Source of the DNA: Planctomycetota bacterium
GTDB taxonomy: Bacteria; Planctomycetota; UBA11346
Direction of reading: 5' to 3'
DNA length: 41,715 nucleotides
NCBI GenBank assembly: GCA_013816485.1
Contig: JACDEI010000046.1
Coordinates: forward strand, 1 to 41,715
Shown: in pieces, positions 36,950 to 41,715 of the stretch
Layout of the letters: the number at the start of each line of letters is the position of its first letter
Position numbering within the stretch: position 1 is the stretch's first letter
Made by a program: the position numbers and the translations under genes
Notes under the pieces: generated by a model
What the model was told of the DNA's origin: nothing
The model's input: only the letters and a program-made list of their open reading frames with translations
The model's database searches: none

Positions 36950-37237
36950 ATGCTCAGCGCCCAACTGCTCGACGAGGTCCGCCGCTTCGCACCGCTGATG
37001 GAGCTGCGTGGGTTCAGTATGCGTGATTGGGCGCTCAGCGCCGGAACCAGCGAATTGACTTTGAAACGCTACCTCAGCCGGCGCTGTCGCGTGGGTGACG
37101 AGGAGACCCTCATGCGCCTACTGCACGAGACCGAATGTTTCATCGTCGTGCGCCCGGACGGTCCGCTGAGCGAAGCATGGAGCGCCTCGCTCAAGGCGAT
37201 GGTCGAATCGTCATTCGAGAACGCCCTGCGGCACTAA
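36950..37237 (+). CDS. Small helix-turn-helix-like protein
   Basis: 95 residues. About residues 19-60 read like a lambda-repressor/XRE-type helix-turn-helix: FSMRDWALSAGTSELTLKRYL followed by the second helix RCRVGDEETLMRLLHETE. The C-terminal part (FIVVRPDGPLSEAW) has the look of a short effector or dimer segment. It could be a DNA-binding regulator, but the single HTH is short and the target is unknown. I chose ATG 36950; GGAGGGAAGG lies shortly before it, though an overlapping ATG at 36942 is in another frame. Its 3' end overlaps the convergent ORF at 37211. Confidence 0.6.
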   Translation: MLSAQLLDEVRRFAPLMELRGFSMRDWALSAGTSELTLKRYLSRRCRVGDEETLMRLLHETECFIVVRPDGPLSEAWSASLKAMVESSFENALRH

Positions 37238-37573
37238 GGCCACGCACGCCCGTTCGCTGCGCATGCGTGCCGCCGCACGCACGCGCAACCAGCTCATGCC
37301 AACGCCAGCGGCCAGCAGTAGGAACGCGGCCCACACCGCGAGCCAGCCCTTGTTCGTCGGCGCCAACGCTACCAGCACCGCCGGCAAGCTGAGCGAGAGC
37401 AGGGTCCAGGGATCGCGCGTTCGCCACCAAGCGACGAGATGGATCGCCACCAGGTCAGACGACGGCGTGGCGAAGGAAGTGAAGACGGGCAAGCCGGTGA
37501 AAACTCCGCAAGCGACCGCGTTTTCGCCCTGATGCCGCCGACAGGTCGCGGCGTTTCCCAGGGTCACTCTCAA
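37211..37573 (-). CDS. Putative small membrane protein
   Basis: Open frame of up to 120 residues. The part from about residue 41 onward (DLVAIHLVAWWRTRDPWTLL, then SLPAVLVALAPTNKG and WLAVWAAFLLLAAGVGMSWL) reads as two membrane helices with a basic tail and looks real; the first 40 residues do not. The longest start is a TTG at 37573, lying on the direct repeat of the element at 37572-37758; a GTG at 37450 would give 79 residues. Its 3' end overlaps the convergent gene at 36950-37237 by 27 bases. I do not recognise a family. Confidence 0.4.
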   Translation of the reverse strand: MRVTLGNAATCRRHQGENAVACGVFTGLPVFTSFATPSSDLVAIHLVAWWRTRDPWTLLSLSLPAVLVALAPTNKGWLAVWAAFLLLAAGVGMSWLRVRAAARMRSERACVALVPQGVLE

Positions 37574-37758
37574 TGGCGTAAAGCTAAGCTAGGCTACCAG
37601 GAAAAAAATTCGCCACGAAGGCACGAAGGCACGAAGGAATCACCTCACAAGCGGTCGAAACGACACTTCTTCTCTCGTCTTCGTGCCTTCGTGCCTTCGT
37701 GCCTTCGTGCCTTCGTGCCTTCGTGGCGAAAAATCCGTTTCGTTAGATTTACGCCATT
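37572..37758. mobile_element. 187-bp inverted-repeat element with octamer arrays, flanked by 11-bp direct repeats
   Basis: Terminal inverted repeats AATGGCGTAAA (37572-37582) and TTTACGCCATT (37748-37758) extend, with one mismatch, to about 16 bp. Inside them, three copies of an 8-bp unit (CACGAAGG-type, about 37613-37636) face six copies of its complement CTTCGTGC at 37679-37726. The element is flanked on both sides by GGGTCACTCTC (37561-37571 and 37759-37769), an exact 11-bp direct repeat that looks like a target duplication. No transposase is inside. It lies between the small membrane ORF and the GMC oxidoreductase; the rest of the gap up to 37854 shows no gene. Confidence 0.8.
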
Positions 37759-37854
37759 GGGTCACTCTCCCGCCCTGCCCTGCCCGACCTCCCAGTAGCC
37801 GGTCGCCCTCGGCAGCACACCATTCCCGCGCACCCCACGAACCGGAACGCCGCC

Positions 37855-39645
37855 ATGCCGATCATCAAAGCCGAGGAAGCGACCAAGGATTACGATGTCA
37901 TCATCGTCGGATCCGGAGCCGGTGGCGGACAGATGGCGTTCACCCTGACGCTCGCGGGCATCAAGTGCCTGATGCTCGAAGCCGGGCGCGCGTACGACCC
38001 CGTTGCCGAAACGCCGATGTTCCAGCGCAACGACCAGGCGCCGCTGCTCGGTTCCCAGACGCCGGACAAACAGTTCTTCGGCTTCCACGACGCCACCATC
38101 GACGGTGGCTGGCAGATGGAGGCCGAGCCGTACACCCAGGCGAGCGACAAACCCGAGGAACAATTCTGGTGGTGGCGCGCGCGCATGCTGGGTGGACGCA
38201 CCAACCACTGGGGCCGCATCTCGCTGCGCAACGGACCCTACGATTTCAAACCCAAGACCCGCGACGGTGTCGGCCTCGACTGGCCGATCGGCTATGACGA
38301 TGTCGAGCCGTACTACACCAAAGTCGAGCAGCTCATCGGGGTGTTCGGTTCCAACGAAGGTTTGGAGAACACCCCGAACTCACCCGACGGCGTGCTGCAA
38401 CCGCCGCCCAAGGGCCGTGCGGGTGAACTGCTGGCGCAGAAACACGGCAAGACTCTCGGCATCCCGATCATCCCGATCCATCGCGCGGTGCTGACGCAGC
38501 GCCTCGATGCCGACAACCTCCCGGCCAAACTTTTTCCAGGAAACGCCTGGGCACAGAAAATCGTCGGTGATGCGATGCGCCTGCGGGCGGCTTGTTTCTG
38601 GGCCACGCCCTGCGGTCGCGGCTGCAGCATCGGCGCGAACTACCAGAGCACGACCGTGCACCTGCCGCCGGCGCTGGCGACCGGCAACCTCGACATCGTC
38701 GCCAACGCCCACGTGCGTGAAGTGCTGCTGGGTGCCGACGGCAAAGCCACCGGCGTGTTGTTTATCGACAAGCTCACGGGCAAAGACGTGCGCGTGAAAG
38801 CCAAAGCGGTGGTGCTCGCCGCCAGTAGTGGTGAGACCGTGCGCATCATGCTCAACTCCAAGAGCACGCTCTTCCCAAACGGCATCGCCAACGGCACCGG
38901 CCTAGTCGGCAAGAACATCATGGACACCGTCGGCACCAGTTTGCAGGGACAGATCCCCGCGCTGGAGAACCTCCCGCCCTACAATGAGGACGGCGCTGGC
39001 GGCTCGCATTTCTACGCCCCCTGGTGGCTTTACAAAGAAGCGGAAAAACTCGGCTTCCCGCGCGGTTATCACATCGAGATGGGTGCGACCCGCGGCATGC
39101 CCGGCGGTGGCAATCCACTGCCAGACGACCTGGGTGCTGGCGCGTATGGCTCGAAGTACAAACAGGAGGCCCGGCGGTATTACGGCTCGTTCATGGGCTT
39201 CGCCTGCCGTGGCGAAATGATCCCGAATGACAACTGTTTCGTTGAGCTTGATTCCACGGTGAAGGACAAGTGGGGCGTGCCGGTGCTGAAGTGGCACTGG
39301 AAGTGGAGCGAACACGAGCAGCGCATGTGCGACCACGCGGAAAAGACCTTCAAGGACTTGATCGGCGCGATGGGCGGCACCGTGCGTTCGGTTACCAACG
39401 GTCGCAACCGCATCGATCCGGGCGGCAAGATCATCCACGAGGTCGGCGGCGCGATCATGGGTACGAGTGCCAAGACCTCGGTGTGCAACGGCTACAACCA
39501 GACCTGGGACGTGAAGAACCTCTTCCTGGTCGACGGCACGCCGTTCCCGTCGAACGCCGACAAGAATCCAACGCTGACCATCATGGCGCTGTCGTGGCGC
39601 GCAGGTGATTACATCGTCGATCAGGCGAAGAAGGGGATGCTCTGA
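37855..39645 (+). CDS. GMC-family FAD oxidoreductase
   Basis: 596 residues. N-terminal FAD motif VGSGAGGG at 18-25 and the GMC active-site pair H528 (HEVGGAIMG) and N571 (NADKNPTLT), which lie in the conserved C-terminal block. The family oxidises alcohols and sugars. It is followed, with a 1-base TGATG overlap, by a gluconate-2-dehydrogenase-subunit-3-like protein, the usual partner of membrane-linked glucoside 3-dehydrogenases and sugar dehydrogenases (LacA/LacC-type systems). C247, C253 and C257 (CFWATPCGRGC) form a small cluster that could bind an iron-sulfur centre as in FAD-glucose dehydrogenase, but this is uncertain. No signal peptide is visible in this subunit; it may ride out with the twin-arginine partner. 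The third, cytochrome subunit is not adjacent; the PVC-type cytochrome at 1437 is distant. Confidence 0.9.
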   Translation: MPIIKAEEATKDYDVIIVGSGAGGGQMAFTLTLAGIKCLMLEAGRAYDPVAETPMFQRNDQAPLLGSQTPDKQFFGFHDATIDGGWQMEAEPYTQASDKPEEQFWWWRARMLGGRTNHWGRISLRNGPYDFKPKTRDGVGLDWPIGYDDVEPYYTKVEQLIGVFGSNEGLENTPNSPDGVLQPPPKGRAGELLAQKHGKTLGIPIIPIHRAVLTQRLDADNLPAKLFPGNAWAQKIVGDAMRLRAACFWATPCGRGCSIGANYQSTTVHLPPALATGNLDIVANAHVREVLLGADGKATGVLFIDKLTGKDVRVKAKAVVLAASSGETVRIMLNSKSTLFPNGIANGTGLVGKNIMDTVGTSLQGQIPALENLPPYNEDGAGGSHFYAPWWLYKEAEKLGFPRGYHIEMGATRGMPGGGNPLPDDLGAGAYGSKYKQEARRYYGSFMGFACRGEMIPNDNCFVELDSTVKDKWGVPVLKWHWKWSEHEQRMCDHAEKTFKDLIGAMGGTVRSVTNGRNRIDPGGKIIHEVGGAIMGTSAKTSVCNGYNQTWDVKNLFLVDGTPFPSNADKNPTLTIMALSWRAGDYIVDQAKKGML

Positions 39646-40397
39646 TGTCACATCACTCGTCGCACCACTCGTCGCACCACTCGTCACACAACTACCAGGA
39701 ACCGGAACCCGCTGGCGGCATCGTTCCCGCGATTGCTCGTCTGCCGCGCCGCACGGTCTTCAAATGGTTCGTCGCCGTTGCTGCCGCCTTGCAACTCGGC
39801 GATACCCAGGTCTTCGGTGCTGAGCCGATACCGAGCGTGCCACCGCTTATTCCGCCAATCACCGCCAAGGGCTACGGCAGCGATCCGCAGCTCAACAAAT
39901 TCTACACGCCAGGCGACGCGTGGCCGTTGACGCTGAGCAAGGCCCAACGCGCCGCCGCCATCGCACTCGCCGACGTGATCCTGCCCGCCGATGATCTTGG
40001 TCCCGCCGCCAGCCAGGTACGCGTGATCGACTTCGTCGACGAATGGGTCAGCGCGCCGTATCCAGGCCAACTCAACGACCGCGCCATCATCCTGCCCGGC
40101 CTCGACTGGCTCGATGCCGAGGCGACGAAACGTTTTGGTGCGTTGTTCGCCGCGCTGAAACCGGAACAGCACAAGGCCCTGTGCGACGACATCTGTTTCG
40201 AGGCCAAGGCCAAGGAGGAGCTGAAAGCCGGTGCGAAGTTTTTCAGCAAGTTCCGGTCGTTGGCCAGCGCGGCGTACTACGCGACACCCGATGGCTGGAA
40301 AGCGATCGGCTATGTCGGCAACGTGCCGTCGCTGACCTACGACGGCCCGCCGCCGGAGGTGTTGGCGAAGCTGGGGGTGGTGCAGACGGTGAAGTGA
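39645..40397 (+). CDS. Gluconate 2-dehydrogenase subunit 3-like protein, twin-arginine signal
   Basis: 250 residues. A twin-arginine-like signal is at about 30-52 (LPRRTVFKW, then VAVAAALQL), followed by the subunit-3 domain (about 85-215: LTLSKAQRAAAIALADVILPADD) and the GWKAIGYVG stretch. It is the small partner of the GMC oxidoreductase and, by family knowledge, helps export the folded flavoprotein. The N-terminus begins with a short His/Ser repeat (MSHHSSHHSSHHSSHN) encoded by near-identical 12-bp units. Its ATG shares an A with the upstream stop (TGATG), so translation is coupled. The His-rich prefix is unusual for this family and might bind metal, or reflect a recent repeat expansion. 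Confidence 0.88.
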   Translation: MSHHSSHHSSHHSSHNYQEPEPAGGIVPAIARLPRRTVFKWFVAVAAALQLGDTQVFGAEPIPSVPPLIPPITAKGYGSDPQLNKFYTPGDAWPLTLSKAQRAAAIALADVILPADDLGPAASQVRVIDFVDEWVSAPYPGQLNDRAIILPGLDWLDAEATKRFGALFAALKPEQHKALCDDICFEAKAKEELKAGAKFFSKFRSLASAAYYATPDGWKAIGYVGNVPSLTYDGPPPEVLAKLGVVQTVK

Positions 40398-40455
40398 CTG
40401 TGACAGACTATGGGGCCTTGCTCTTTCAAGCCGGGCATTTGAACTGAGCAAGCCA

Positions 40456-41322
40456 ATGACCGATCAATATGCGCCTTTATCGAAATGCGACGTTACTGAC
40501 CTAGATGCACTTGCTCTGTTCAGATACCATCGGCGCCAATGGGTTGCCGACATTTCCGGTGAAGACTATCACTCCTGTTACTCGCAGATCCTCCATCTCA
40601 TAGAAAACGACGGGGTATTCAGGCTAATCAATGATGCGAGAAAAACGTCACAGGAGCACAGCGGAACATTACATATGTTTGTTGACGAGGGGTTTGTCGC
40701 GGTCCAAGCGATGCGGATTCGAAGATTAACTGACTCTGGTTTTGATGATCCGAAAAAGCGCGTTGTATCTCTAATGCGAGTGATTGATGAAATAGACCGA
40801 TTCCGGCTTCAGCTTACGCGTGAGCGGTACATTTGTTACAATGGCGCTCGGTACGATGGAGCCAGTAAAAGTGCGTCGGATTTCTTAGTTCCGCGAATGC
40901 ACATTCTCTTTGACCAATTGGCATGCACTGACCGTGCGTCCAGAAAAAGGGGAGATACCCCGCATAAGGATTTTCTTAAGAAAGCCCGCGCGACCCTTGC
41001 GAAATGCGAGCCGGTCCGGGCATTTGCGAATAAATTTTTGGCTCATGCGGCCTCAGCGGAATCTCGAATGAACGTTTCGGGGCCATCGCTTGATTTGTTT
41101 CGTGCGTGCTACACATCTCTTGCAGATGTTTGTCAATTTCTGAGTTCGGTGATTCTCTACGGATCAAGCCTGTCGTTTAACGTTTTTCGGTTAGGGAAAA
41201 GATTCGAGAATTTCGAGAGCCCCATCTGTCCCGAGAGTCACCTCGGGCAGTTGGCAATATTGGAGCAATCATTAGATCAGTTTAGTCGTAGCCTTGGAGG
41301 TGGCTCTCAGGATTTGATTTAG
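40456..41322 (+). CDS. AT-richer protein of unknown function, possibly HEPN/AbiU2-like
   Basis: 288 residues, no signal peptide or membrane helix. It is mostly alpha-helical. The segment FANKFLAHAA at about 190-199 resembles the RNKxxAH-type element of AbiU2-like HEPN proteins, with a preceding helix (ARATLAKCEPVRAF). The match is short, and I do not assign the family firmly. Codon use and base composition differ clearly from all neighbours (more A/T, codons such as ATA, TTA, AGA), suggesting horizontal transfer. It stands alone after the GMC operon and before a palindromic repeat island. If it is HEPN-like it could be a toxin or abortive-infection protein, but no antitoxin is seen. Confidence 0.7.
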   Translation: MTDQYAPLSKCDVTDLDALALFRYHRRQWVADISGEDYHSCYSQILHLIENDGVFRLINDARKTSQEHSGTLHMFVDEGFVAVQAMRIRRLTDSGFDDPKKRVVSLMRVIDEIDRFRLQLTRERYICYNGARYDGASKSASDFLVPRMHILFDQLACTDRASRKRGDTPHKDFLKKARATLAKCEPVRAFANKFLAHAASAESRMNVSGPSLDLFRACYTSLADVCQFLSSVILYGSSLSFNVFRLGKRFENFESPICPESHLGQLAILEQSLDQFSRSLGGGSQDLI

Positions 41323-41373
41323 CTGCTGTAGGTGACGAAAATGGACATACGCAACTTGGTGGCGCTGAATGTT

Positions 41374-41621
41374 GAGTCCCCGCCAGGGGACGCCCAACCT
41401 CCAGCCCAGCGCGTGAGCGCTGGGTAGACGCGCAAAACCGCACGAGCCCTGGAAGGGCGATCGCCTAGATCCGGTGCGTAAGCGCCGGTCGGATGTCCGG
41501 GCAAGGCGGCGCTTACGCACCGCCAGAGGTGCGGTCGTCCTTCCAGGACTCGATCACGAAACACCGGCTTTCCCAGCGCTTTCGCGCTGGGCTGGAGGTT
41601 GGGCGTCCCCTTCGGGGACTC
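41374..41621. repeat. Nested palindrome, about 250 bp, with multiple hairpins
   Basis: Outer arms 41374-41424 and 41572-41621 are near-complementary over about 50 bp. Each arm contains two local hairpins: GTCCCC(GCCA)GGGGAC and CCCAGCGC(GTGA)GCGCTGGG on the left, CCCAGCGC(TTTC)GCGCTGGG and GTCCCC(TTCG)GGGGAC on the right. The centre carries a perfect 15-bp pair GGTGCGTAAGCGCCG/CGGCGCTTACGCACC. It covers most of the region after the last gene (41323-41638); no gene was found there. Confidence 0.88.
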
Positions 41622-41638
41622 ACCTCATTATCGACCTT

Positions 41639-41715
41639 CGATCACCGATCACCGATCACCGATCACCGATCACCGATCACCGATCACCGATCACCGACGA
41701 CCGATCACCGACGAC
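41639..41715. repeat. CGATCAC heptamer tandem array, cut by the window end
   Basis: Eight consecutive CGATCAC units run from 41639 to 41694, followed by CGACGAC, CGATCAC, CGACGAC up to the last base. It is not a CRISPR: the unit is 7 bp and has no spacers. By analogy with the other elements it is probably the left arm of an inverted heptamer pair continuing outside the window. Confidence 0.85.

Noticed and set aside
41639..41715. CGATCAC array considered as CRISPR or iteron origin
   Set aside because: The unit is 7 bp with no spacers, and no replication initiator or origin features are nearby; it matches the heptamer-palindrome style seen elsewhere in the window.

Overview
The window is GC-rich bacterial chromosome, most likely from the PVC superphylum (Planctomycetota, Verrucomicrobiota, Lentisphaerota), with Planctomycetota my best guess. 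The pointers are a secreted dehydrogenase fused to the PVC-type cytochrome c domain (1437-4004), a MoxR/DUF58/BatA/VWA locus joined to a secreted prenyltransferase-like toroid and a giant PQQ/PA14 protein (4023-26335), an NPCBM-like protein, and many intergenic palindromes built from short tandem repeats. I see no rRNA, tRNA, CRISPR array or complete insertion sequence. Family names come from reading translated sequence; no database search was run.

Layout. 1-4004: a ribose-type ABC permease, a palindromic repeat island that starts right after its stop codon, and the PVC-type cytochrome dehydrogenase. 4023-26335 (minus strand, about 22 kb): nine co-directional genes. In transcription order they are MoxR ATPase, DUF58 protein, BatA-like VWA protein, a second VWA protein with a glutamine-amidotransferase-like domain, a DUF4175-like membrane protein, a Gln/Ala-rich coiled-coil exported protein, a secreted prenyltransferase-like alpha toroid, an NPCBM-like exported protein and a 3189-residue exported protein. 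Many junctions overlap or nearly touch (TGATG, ATGA, a 2-nt gap), so the set looks like an operon. A cytoplasmic MoxR/DUF58 pair would act on membrane-anchored VWA proteins that could assemble or remodel an envelope or surface complex made of the exported products. The biochemical role is unknown to me, and this is the best candidate in the window for an undescribed system.

26814-36819: housekeeping and transport. bioA; a 5'-nucleotidase divergent from a Ycf46-like AAA ATPase; a DUF485/ActP-type acetate symporter operon with a small membrane protein; an ACT-domain malic enzyme; and a secreted protein of unknown function. Acetate uptake next to malic enzyme suggests C2/C4 carbon use, as an inference. 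36950-41322: a small helix-turn-helix protein, a small membrane ORF, a GMC oxidoreductase with its twin-arginine gluconate-2-dehydrogenase-subunit-3-like partner, and an AT-richer, probably transferred gene with a possible HEPN/AbiU2-like motif.

The intergenic spaces are unusually structured. At least ten palindromic or tandem elements of several families are present. Two give direct evidence of mobility: a 187-bp element flanked by a perfect 11-bp direct repeat (37561-37769), and a roughly 100-bp MITE-like insertion in a CTAG site inside another palindrome (28442-28550). Two heptamer elements inside the operon pair, with G.U wobbles, only in the sense of the operon transcript.
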